Shown here one piece after another: positions 8,064 to 15,235 of a DNA stretch of 56,369 nt. How positions within the stretch are numbered: position 1 is the stretch's first letter; each line of letters begins with the position of its first letter. The stretch lies in the NCBI GenBank assembly GCA_004294385.1, contig REAP01000034.1, positions 1 to 56,369 on the forward strand, in the 5' to 3' direction. Both the position numbers and the translations under genes were made by a program. Under the pieces are notes generated by a model. That model ran no database searches. It saw only the letters and a list, made by a program, of their open reading frames with translations, and was not told where the DNA came from. The DNA comes from Oscillatoriales cyanobacterium (GTDB taxonomy: Bacteria; Cyanobacteriota; Cyanobacteriia; Cyanobacteriales; Microcoleaceae).

Positions 8064-9251
8064 TTGACTAGACCTGTTCACGGTGGGAATTTAGCTTGGG
8101 CGGCCACATTGGCGGGCTGCCCTGCTTCTGCTATTCTCGATTTTTCTGCGAGTATCAGTCCTTTGGGCCCTCCTCAGTCAGCCCTGGATGCGATTCAATC
8201 ACACCTGAGCAGTCTGACTGCTTACCCAGACCCGGATTATGGAGAACTGAGGGCTGCTTTGGGTGAGGCTTTGAATGTTGACCCGGATTGGATTTTGCCG
8301 GGGAATGGTTCGGCTGAATTGTTGACTTGGGCGGCTTGGGATTTGTCGAAGCTGGAAGCAACTTATTTGGTGACTCCAGCTTTTGGTGATTACTGGCGGG
8401 CTCTGAATGCTTTCGGCGCGAAGGTGCTGGAATGTCCTTTGGAGCTTAAATCTTGCACGATTGTCGAGAACGGGCAAGATGCCCATTCCACAAGAGATGA
8501 ATTTTCTTGTGGAACAGGCATCTTGCCTGTTCCTAAACAAGTAATTGAGAACGGGCAAGATGCCACAGGCATCTTGCCTGTTCCTAAACAAGTAATTGAG
8601 AATGGTGCAACATCATTTCGAGGTTTGCTGCTGAATAATCCGCACAATCCTACGGGTTTGCTGTTCAGTAGGGAGGCGATTCTGCCTTATTTGCAGGATT
8701 TGGCTCTGGTGGTGGTAGATGAGGCCTTTATGGACTTTCTACCGCCGGAACAACAGGAGAGTTTGATTGATGCTGTGGCGGAGTTTCCGAATTTGGTGAT
8801 TTTACGATCGCTCACTAAATTCTATTCTCTGCCGGGACTGCGGTTGGGCTGTGCGATCGCCCATCCCGATCGCCTCCGTCGATGGCAGTTACAGCGCGAT
8901 CCTTGGCCTGTGAACGCTCTGGCTGCGGCTGCGGCTGCTGCTGTGGTGCGAGATGCTGTTTTTGAACGGCAAACCTGGGATTGGCTACCAGTGGCTCGAC
9001 AAGAGCTGTTTGAGGGGTTGGCTAGTTTACCGGGTTTGCGGCCGTTTCCTGGTGCGGCTAATTTTTTGTTGGTTGAGTCGTCGGTTTCGGTGGCGCTGAT
9101 TCAAAAAGGTCTGCTGGAATGTCACCGGATTTTGATTCGGGATTGTTTGAGTTTTCCTGAGTTGGGCGATCGCTTTTTTCGTGTTGCTGTACGCGATCGG
9201 GCTGATAATCTACGGTTAATTGCTGCACTTAAAGAAGTCATTGGTCATTAG
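8064..9251 (+). CDS. cobD: CobD-like PLP-dependent aminotransferase/decarboxylase with repeat-derived insert
   Basis: The protein resembles threonine-phosphate decarboxylase CobD, a fold type I PLP enzyme that makes the aminopropanol phosphate arm of cobamides; HisC-type aminotransferases are close relatives. The N-terminus TRPVHGGNLAW fits CobD and begins at a TTG codon. NNPHNPTG contacts PLP and K252 in RSLTKFYSLPGLRLG is the Schiff-base lysine. Residues about 133-180 are encoded by two REP-like palindromes and a duplication (GILPVPKQVIEN occurs twice), making the protein 395 residues instead of about 350. The 3' end runs into GTCATTG repeats that supply the last codons (GH-stop). CobD versus another class I/II aminotransferase is uncertain. 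Confidence 0.75.
   Translation: MTRPVHGGNLAWAATLAGCPASAILDFSASISPLGPPQSALDAIQSHLSSLTAYPDPDYGELRAALGEALNVDPDWILPGNGSAELLTWAAWDLSKLEATYLVTPAFGDYWRALNAFGAKVLECPLELKSCTIVENGQDAHSTRDEFSCGTGILPVPKQVIENGQDATGILPVPKQVIENGATSFRGLLLNNPHNPTGLLFSREAILPYLQDLALVVVDEAFMDFLPPEQQESLIDAVAEFPNLVILRSLTKFYSLPGLRLGCAIAHPDRLRRWQLQRDPWPVNALAAAAAAAVVRDAVFERQTWDWLPVARQELFEGLASLPGLRPFPGAANFLLVESSVSVALIQKGLLECHRILIRDCLSFPELGDRFFRVAVRDRADNLRLIAALKEVIGH
8466..8600. repeat. REP-like palindromes inserted in frame in the cobD-like gene
   Basis: Two copies of the CAGGCATCTTGCCTG palindrome and their inverted halves (CGGGCAAGATGCC) lie in the coding sequence, with a tandem duplication ending in CCTAAACAAGTAATTGAGAA. The whole segment stays open and in frame. 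Confidence 0.85.
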
Positions 9252-9340
9252 TCATTGGTCATTAGTCATTGGTTAGTAGTTATTTGTTATTGGTTAGTAG
9301 TTATTTGTTATTGGTCATTGGTCATTGGTCATTGGTCATT
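9240..9340. repeat. Heptamer-type repeats (GTCATTG/GTCATTA/TTAGTAG)
   Basis: Imperfect 7-bp units starting inside the last codons of the cobD-like gene. They are followed by GAACCCTTCGACTCCGCTCA (9341-9360), a dispersed repeat whose relatives occur near 19984 and 51675. Confidence 0.75.
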
Positions 9341-9403
9341 GAACCCTTCGACTCCGCTCAGGGAGCAATAACCCAAACGCCTTGGCGACTGCTATAGTTG
9401 ACA

Positions 9404-9568
9404 ACAAATAACAAATAACAAATAACAAATAACAAATAACAAATAACAAATAACAAATAACAAATAACAAATAACAAATAACAAATAACAAATAACAAAT
9501 ATAACAAATAACAAATAACAAATAACAAATAACAAATAACAAATAACAAATAACAAATAACAAATAAC
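9404..9568. repeat. Heptanucleotide tandem array (ACAAATA unit)
   Basis: More than twenty near-perfect 7-bp units, with one interruption near 9500. The array ends 9 bp before the ATG of the flavoprotein at 9578, so that gene has no Shine-Dalgarno site. On the minus strand the array is open in all frames and creates false ORFs. Confidence 0.95.
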
Positions 9569-9577
9569 TGACAATTT

Positions 9578-11056
9578 ATGCTTGACTACGATTTAGTAAT
9601 AATTGGTGGTACGACCGCCGGACGCTATGCTGCTTTAACTGCAACTAATTTCCAAGCTCGTGTTGCTTTGGTGGAACCGTTTAGTAATTCGGAAAATTTG
9701 CCGAATGCGGGCAAAGATGCGATCGCCTTAAGTTCGCAATACAACCAAATTTTGAGCGAGAGTGGCCGATTTGCTGAACAAATCAGCAGCCAGAAATTCG
9801 GAGTCAGTTGGGAAAAAACCGATTCACAAATGCCTGTGGAATTGCAGTTTGATGGGGTGATGAAGTGGGCCGAAGGAATCGTTTCTAATTTGTCAGAAAT
9901 CAATGATCTCGGTGTTTTGGCGACTCGCGGGGTTGATGTGATTTTTGGTGATGGCGAGTTTGTGGTGAAACCGGATTTGGCTTTTGCGGTGAATGGCCGA
10001 AAATTGCGATCGCTCTCTTATCTCTTAGCTTGTCCGAGTCTCCCGGCGATTCCCAATATTGAAGGACTTTCATCTGTTAGCTATTTTACTTCGGAAACTG
10101 TCTGGAAATTGGCAAAACAGCAACAACTGCCTAAAAGTTTGGTTGTCATCGGTGCAGATCCTAGTGGTGTCGAAGTGGCTCAAACTTTTGCTCGATTAGG
10201 GGTGGCTGTGACGGTTGTGGTGAAGGGTTCGCACATTTTGGCGAAAGAGGAGCGAGAGGCTGCTAGCTTGGTTCAGGCTGCAATGGAAGCGCAAGGGGTG
10301 CGGATTTTGACGGCGACTGAGGTGACTCAAGCTAGGGTGATTGATGGGAAGAAGTGGATTCAAGCGGGTGATTTGGCGATCGAAGCTGAGGAGATTTTGA
10401 TCGCAGCGGGCCGCTTACCTAATTTTAAATCATTAAATCTAGAAGCGACTGGGATTAAATTTAATCGCCAGGGATTAATTTTAAATGACAAATTACAAAC
10501 AACTAATTCTCGGATTTATGCTTGTGGTGATGTTGCTGGGGGTTATTCGTTCGCTCATATCGCTAATTCCGAAGCTTTGGTTGCTGTGAAAAATGCTTTG
10601 TTTTTGCCGAGGTTGAAAATTGATTATCGCGGGATTCCTTGGGCGATTTTTTCTGAGCCGCAGTTAGCAAGAGTTGGCTTGACTGAAGCGCAAGCAATTC
10701 GTCGTTTTGGTGATGATATTATTGTTAGTCGAGAATATTTTAAGCATATTGAAAAGGCTCAAATGTGTGGGGAGACGACTGGTTTTTGTAAGATTGTCGG
10801 GCGTCGCAATGGGGAGATTTTGGGGGCTTGTATTGTGGGCCCGCAGGCGGCTGAGTTGATTCATGCGATCGCTTTGGCTGTGCGTCAGGGGATGAAGGTT
10901 GGGGCGATCGCGGAACTTCCGTTTATTTGTTCTACTTTTTCGGATATTACTGGACAAACTGCTGCTGGTTGGGAATTACAGCGTTTCCGTAGCAATACTT
11001 TTATGCGTAATTTATGGGAAAATTTGTTTCATTGGCGTCGATATTGGAAAAGGTAG
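9578..11056 (+). CDS. Dihydrolipoamide dehydrogenase/mercuric reductase-like flavoprotein lacking the redox disulfide
   Basis: The 492-residue protein has the two-dinucleotide-domain fold of class I pyridine nucleotide-disulfide reductases. The FAD motif is [13 protein letters not shown], the NAD(P) motif [20 protein letters not shown], the second FAD motif [10 protein letters not shown], and a dimerisation domain follows. Where the family carries GGTCLNxGCxPSK, this protein has [15 protein letters not shown], without cysteines. The C-terminal HPTxxE motif with its catalytic His is also gone ([13 protein letters not shown]). It can therefore bind FAD and probably NAD(P)H but cannot do classical disulfide chemistry. 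A diaphorase- or quinone-reductase-like role is possible. The start codon directly follows a heptamer array. Confidence 0.8.
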   Translation: MLDYDLVIIGGTTAGRYAALTATNFQARVALVEPFSNSENLPNAGKDAIALSSQYNQILSESGRFAEQISSQKFGVSWEKTDSQMPVELQFDGVMKWAEGIVSNLSEINDLGVLATRGVDVIFGDGEFVVKPDLAFAVNGRKLRSLSYLLACPSLPAIPNIEGLSSVSYFTSETVWKLAKQQQLPKSLVVIGADPSGVEVAQTFARLGVAVTVVVKGSHILAKEEREAASLVQAAMEAQGVRILTATEVTQARVIDGKKWIQAGDLAIEAEEILIAAGRLPNFKSLNLEATGIKFNRQGLILNDKLQTTNSRIYACGDVAGGYSFAHIANSEALVAVKNALFLPRLKIDYRGIPWAIFSEPQLARVGLTEAQAIRRFGDDIIVSREYFKHIEKAQMCGETTGFCKIVGRRNGEILGACIVGPQAAELIHAIALAVRQGMKVGAIAELPFICSTFSDITGQTAAGWELQRFRSNTFMRNLWENLFHWRRYWKR

Positions 11057-11060
11057 TTTT

Positions 11061-11209
11061 GGGAATTGGGAATTGGGCATTGGGAATTGGGCATTGGGCA
11101 TTGGGCATTGGGAATTGGGCATTGGGCATGGGGAATTGGGCATTGGGCATTGGGAATTGGGCATTGGGAATTGGGCATTGGGAATTGGGCATTGGGCATT
11201 GGGCATTGG
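11061..11209. repeat. Heptanucleotide tandem array (TTGGGCA/TTGGGAA units)
   Basis: About 21 copies of a 7-bp unit alternate between GGGCATT and GGGAATT, starting 4 bp after the flavoprotein stop codon. The array is translatable in several frames and yields spurious ORFs on both strands. Confidence 0.95.
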
Positions 11210-11625
11210 AAAGTCTATTTTTATAGTGGTTGATTTAGTGGCTGATTATGAATATGATAATCAGTATCAAGGATTGAAATACAGTTTTCTCAAGTTGTAG
11301 GTCGCACTCTCTATTTTAGTACGATTTGTTGTTCGAGTCACATCACAACCGATCGCGAATTGACTCTGCGGGCGATCGCAAATGCTCAATTTCTAAGGCT
11401 GCAAATAGTCTGCGCCACTGACTCACCCATTCGCCACTCGGATCGAATGATCACAATTCTCATTTTAGTGCGATCGGGCATCAAGTTTACGGTTTTAAGT
11501 TGGGTGGGGGCGGGTTTATTAAGATTATCGGTGGGTGGCAAAATTGGTCGGCAAACCCGCCTCTACCGAATTTTATTAATTATTGGATCAATGGGTGAGT
11601 TTTTGAGATTATTTGTCAATGATTG
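11210..11625. other. Intergenic stretch between the flavoprotein and map, no gene seen
   Basis: An open frame at 11360-11686 overlaps the 3' end of map on the other strand and has no family character, so it is not called. The stretch has scattered GCGATCGC-like sites and CGATCG half-sites. No RNA gene was recognised. Confidence 0.45.
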
Positions 11626-12387
11626 CTACGGTAAAGTCAGAATTTGCACCCCAGAATCAGTCACAGCCAATGTGTGTTCAAATTGAGCCGAAAGCTTGCC
11701 ATCTTGAGTCACAGCAGTCCAACCATCGGCGAGAATCTCCACTTCCCAAGTACCCTCATTAATCATCGGCTCGATCGTAAAAACCATCCCTTGTCTTAAC
11801 TTCTTTCCAGTCCCCCGCTTCCCATAGTGTAGAATTTCCGGTTCCGTATGAAAGACTCGGTGCACCCCGTGTCCCGCAAAATTTCGCACTACCGAAAAAC
11901 CCTGTGCTTCCGCATATTGTTGAATTGCTGCACCGATGTCGCCGGTACGAGCACCGGGTTTAACTTCCGCAATTCCTCTTCTCAAACATTCCTCAGTTAC
12001 TTCAACTAATCTTTTCGCAACCGGCGAAGGTTTCCCAACAAAAAAAGTTTTGGAAGTATCACCATGATAACCATCAACTAAAGGCGTTACATCAATATTA
12101 ATAATGTCACCTTCTCTGAGAATTTGTTTGGCATTTGGGATACCATGACAGACTACTTGATTGACACTAGCGCACAGAGATTTAGGAAATCCTTTATAAC
12201 CTAATGGAGCACTTTTTGCCCCGTGTGCTAAAGTCCAACGTTCGGCTTCGTCATTAATTGCGAGAGTGCTGACACCGGGTTTGACCATTGGTTCTAAGTG
12301 TAGCAGAAGTTCGGCTGCTAAGCGGCCTGCTTGACGCATTTTGTCGATTTCTCTACTTGATAAAAGCACTAAACGTTCGGTTGCCAT
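11626..12387 (-). CDS. map: Methionine aminopeptidase type I
   Basis: It removes the initiator Met from new proteins. The 253-residue protein is complete. Metal ligands are visible in NIDVTPLVDGYHGDTSKTF (two Asp), GHGVHRVFHTEPEI (His), FTIEPM (Glu) and QFEHT (Glu). The N-terminus MATERLVLLSSREIDKMRQAG lacks the zinc-finger extension found in some type I enzymes. It lies 43 bp downstream of the glycosyltransferase gene on the same strand. Confidence 0.97.
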   Translation of the reverse strand: MATERLVLLSSREIDKMRQAGRLAAELLLHLEPMVKPGVSTLAINDEAERWTLAHGAKSAPLGYKGFPKSLCASVNQVVCHGIPNAKQILREGDIINIDVTPLVDGYHGDTSKTFFVGKPSPVAKRLVEVTEECLRRGIAEVKPGARTGDIGAAIQQYAEAQGFSVVRNFAGHGVHRVFHTEPEILHYGKRGTGKKLRQGMVFTIEPMINEGTWEVEILADGWTAVTQDGKLSAQFEHTLAVTDSGVQILTLP

Positions 12388-12430
12388 CGTTATTTTTGTT
12401 TGCTGTTTTTGTGGTTGATTAAGAGTTAAT

Positions 12431-13507
12431 TTAACTAAAATTCACAATAGAGTTGAACCAGCGTTCAAATCGATCGCCCAAAGCGACTAAAGAGTATTCT
12501 ACCTCTGCTTGGTTACGGCAAGCCCTGCGGTCGATTTTGTCAATTCGGGCGATCGCACCTACCAAACCATTGACACTATCAGGCTGCACTAAAAAGCCCG
12601 TCAGCCCGTCTCGAACAATTTCGACCGGCCCCCCGCGCGCGTAGGCAATCACAGGCACACCGCAGGCTAAGGCTTCGATCGCAACATTTCCGAAAGCTTC
12701 CACCCAGCGCGGTGTCATCAACAATGCTTGACACTCTCGGACTTGCTCCTGCATTTGGGTTGTAGTCAGAAACCCTAAATATTCTACCGGAGCATCCGGG
12801 TAATCTGCACAAATTTTTTGCCAATAATCCTCATCCTGCATTTTGCCCATAATTTTGAGGGGAATGCCTGTAATTTTTGCGGCTGCTACAGCATCTTCTA
12901 AGCCTTTCTCCGGGGCGATACGGCCTAGCCAAGCTAATTTGGACTCCGGCTGGTCGCAAAATTGGTACAGCGATAAGTCGATGCCGTTTCCCAACAATTG
13001 ACATCGATCGGCAAAGGCAAATGTTTGGGCTTGATTCGCGGTATGAACTCCGATCGTACCAGGAAATTGGACTGCGATTTGTCCGGCAATGCGATCGAGT
13101 GATGCCGAAAGGGAGCCCATGCTGATCAAATGTGCGATCGGAATCTTAAAAAATGGTGTTAAATAAAATGGCAGCCAATCGTAGGCAAAGTTCACAATCA
13201 CATCATATTCCTGCTGAACTTTTCGAGCATATTCCCACATATTTGCCAGCACAGAATCGGGTGGCATTTCGATAGGATCATTGTAATCTTGGGTTTGGGC
13301 AGTTATTTGCAAATCCCCGGTAATTTCGATGACTGGAATTGATGGCAAAACTGAACCAAAGGGTGCGACAACTTCTATTTTGTGACCGCGATTTTGCAAT
13401 TCTTTGGCAATGTTGAGCAGTGTCAGTTCTACTCCGCCACCCAACCCAGAACCGAGTTTCCCAACGGAAGTTGATAAAAATAATAGTTTTAATTTGTTGT
13501 TTGTCAT
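12431..13507 (-). CDS. GT4-family glycosyltransferase
   Basis: The start is placed at the last ATG (MTNNKLKLLFLSTSVG), giving 358 residues. The frame extends 28 codons upstream as repeated MTNNKQQ peptides encoded by heptamers, with an in-frame ATG every 21 bp. The GT-B fold is shown by the glycine-rich N-terminus GKLGSGLGGGVELTL, the nucleotide-sugar region LAWLGRIAPEKGLEDA and the EX7E motif EAFGNVAIE followed by GVPVIAYARGGPVEIV. The donor and acceptor sugars are unknown. The start codon is contiguous with the repeat array, so upstream in-frame ATGs could also be used. Confidence 0.85.
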   Translation of the reverse strand: MTNNKLKLLFLSTSVGKLGSGLGGGVELTLLNIAKELQNRGHKIEVVAPFGSVLPSIPVIEITGDLQITAQTQDYNDPIEMPPDSVLANMWEYARKVQQEYDVIVNFAYDWLPFYLTPFFKIPIAHLISMGSLSASLDRIAGQIAVQFPGTIGVHTANQAQTFAFADRCQLLGNGIDLSLYQFCDQPESKLAWLGRIAPEKGLEDAVAAAKITGIPLKIMGKMQDEDYWQKICADYPDAPVEYLGFLTTTQMQEQVRECQALLMTPRWVEAFGNVAIEALACGVPVIAYARGGPVEIVRDGLTGFLVQPDSVNGLVGAIARIDKIDRRACRNQAEVEYSLVALGDRFERWFNSIVNFS

Positions 13508-13693
13508 TTGTTGTTTGTTGTTTGTCATTTGTTGTTTGTTGTTTGTCATTTGTTGTTTGTTGTTTGTTGTTTGTTGTTTGTCATTTGTCATTTGTCATTT
13601 GTTATTTGTTGTTTGTCATTTGTTATTCGTTATTCGTTATTCGTTATTCGTTATTCGTTGTTTGTTGTTTGTTGTTTGTAATTTGTTGTTTGT
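13493..13693. repeat. Heptanucleotide tandem array (TTTGTTG/TTTGTCA/TTCGTTA units)
   Basis: About 28 copies of a 7-bp unit in several variants overlap the start codon of the GT4 glycosyltransferase. On the gene's strand the array reads ACAAACA-like and is open, providing several in-frame upstream ATGs. Confidence 0.95.
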
Positions 13694-13751
13694 GTACCCG
13701 TAAACTCAGCGATTGAACTCGCCCGGAATTCATTGATTTTGTTTGTGTAGC

Positions 13752-13790
13752 CAACAGTCAACAGTCAACAGTCAACAGCGAACAGTCAAC
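13752..13790. repeat. Heptanucleotide tandem array (CAACAGT unit)
   Basis: About five 7-bp units end just before the stop codon of the HEAT-repeat gene (13797), with a different sequence from the neighbouring array. Confidence 0.8.
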
Positions 13791-13796
13791 TAATCA

Positions 13797-14963
13797 TTAA
13801 TTATCCTTTATAGGACGAGGACGGATGCAATTCAACTGATTAATTGCCCAGCGAGCGGTTTCCTGAACTTCGGGATCGGGATCATCAGTAGCGCGGTGCA
13901 GTAAATGAGTGATTTGATTCACCAATTCATAGATCCGTGTCAAATCCCGAATCGCATTTTTACGCACTTCCGGGTTTTGATTTTGCAATGAAATTGACCA
14001 AGCATTATTCATTGGTTTGAGCGTGCGAATGCCAATTTCCGAAAGACTTGCTAAAACTAAACTGTACTGCTTAGAGTCAGAATTTGCTAGCAAATCGAGC
14101 AACGGTTCAACAGCCCTAGAATCTCCTTGCTGTCCGAGTTCCCAGATAGCTTTACGGCGCAAATTCGGATTGAGGTGCTGCAAATTTTCAATCAGTGATT
14201 CAATAATATCAACTTTATGACTGTCATCATCTTCTGGAATGAAAATATCTTTGGTCTGATTGACTAGGGAATCGGGCCGATGGTTTTTTTGAGAAGCCTT
14301 GAAATCTGTGTCACCGTATAAGCCGTTACTGTTGTTTTCCAAAGATAAGATGTCAGAATTAATGCGATCGCCCTCAACTCCTATTTCCTCAGATTCTGTA
14401 CTGTCAAGATTGTAGACTTTTGAGAAATCAGAGGTGTGGGGTAATGCTGGTTGCGGTTTTCCTGTTCCAAAAGAAACGCCTTGTCGTCTAGTTTCATTGA
14501 AGTTTGTTTGAGAGTCGGGATTTTTGAATTGAGGATTTTTTGACTGATTGCGATCGACTCTACCCCGTTTTCGCTTGGAATTATTTGAGTCACCACTGTC
14601 AACTAATTTGAGCATGATAAATACTGCCGCTGCTGTGATGACAATGGCGGCTACACCCAAAATTAACAGCCCTCGTTGGCGAGACAATATGACGATTAAA
14701 CCGGAGATTGATTTGGGGACTTTGGAATTAGATTTTTCGGTTTTAGAGGGTTTAGATTTGCTTCTATTGGTTGCTGGGGATGTTTTTGGAGTCTGGGAGT
14801 TGGGGCGATCGTCCGGGGGGGAATTCGCCTGAGCAATTTTTTGGGATAAATCGCGGTAGGACAAATCGATAGCGCGTTGGCTTCCGTCCGCATTTGGACT
14901 GAAGACTGCGCCCAGACAGGCGATACAGGTGAATGAAAGTAGAGTTAATCGGTAGTGCGCCAT
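13797..14963 (-). CDS. Membrane-anchored HEAT-repeat protein
   Basis: The start is taken at the ATG read from 14963 (MAHYRLTLLSFTCIACLGAV); a TTG nine bases upstream is less likely. The 388-residue protein has a signal-like N-terminus, a Pro/Ser/Lys-rich linker, and a transmembrane helix (GLLILGVAAIVITAAAVFIM, about residues 97-116). A long polar region and a C-terminal set of HEAT/PBS-lyase-like repeats follow (LRRKAIWELGQQGDSRAVEPL, VRKNAIRDL, VQETARWAINQL, about residues 265-380). Such repeats usually bind proteins. No enzyme domain is seen and the partner is unknown. Confidence 0.78.
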   Translation of the reverse strand: MAHYRLTLLSFTCIACLGAVFSPNADGSQRAIDLSYRDLSQKIAQANSPPDDRPNSQTPKTSPATNRSKSKPSKTEKSNSKVPKSISGLIVILSRQRGLLILGVAAIVITAAAVFIMLKLVDSGDSNNSKRKRGRVDRNQSKNPQFKNPDSQTNFNETRRQGVSFGTGKPQPALPHTSDFSKVYNLDSTESEEIGVEGDRINSDILSLENNSNGLYGDTDFKASQKNHRPDSLVNQTKDIFIPEDDDSHKVDIIESLIENLQHLNPNLRRKAIWELGQQGDSRAVEPLLDLLANSDSKQYSLVLASLSEIGIRTLKPMNNAWSISLQNQNPEVRKNAIRDLTRIYELVNQITHLLHRATDDPDPEVQETARWAINQLNCIRPRPIKDN

Positions 14964-15022
14964 AAGACTCAACCGGGTTTTTGAGAGGCCACATGACGTG
15001 GTTTAGTGTAACCTTGAGCTAG

Positions 15023-15211
15023 TTTGATCCTAACTGCTATGGGCTCAACAAAGATCAAAACCCAAAAAATATCACCTTACTTTGTCCCTTTCGAGTAAAC
15101 AATGTTCAAAGACATTATATCAGTTTAGCATTAGAAAATTATCAACTTCACGTTGAATTTGAAGACAACAATCAACCGATACAAATCAAGGAGATAGTCT
15201 CTCCGATTTAG
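15023..15211 (+). pseudogene. Possible protein fragment upstream of the NERD-helicase gene
   Basis: A 62-codon frame is open from just after a TAG to the TAG at 15209-15211, and contains no plausible start codon near its beginning. The translation looks protein-like (FDPNCYGLNKDQNPKNITLL, SLALENYQLHVEFEDNNQPI). It may be the 3' remnant of a lost gene, or a small gene with an unusual start. I do not recognise the sequence. Confidence 0.3.
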
Positions 15212-15235
15212 CGAAAACAATATACAGCGACTCTT

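Noticed and set aside
9336..9574. Open frames encoding repeated LLFVICY peptides on the minus strand
   Set aside because: They are translations of the ACAAATA heptamer array in all frames and have no non-repeat coding part.
11001..11226. Overlapping frames with repeated PNAQFPM or GIGHWEL peptides
   Set aside because: They come from the GGGCATT/GGGAATT heptamer array on both strands.
11360..11686. Plus-strand 108-codon frame
   Set aside because: It overlaps the 3' end of map and has mixed composition with no recognisable domain.
13508..13591. N-terminal extension of the GT4 glycosyltransferase as genuine coding sequence
   Set aside because: The 28 codons are purely heptamer-derived (MTNNKQQ repeats), and the family N-terminus begins at the ATG at 13507.
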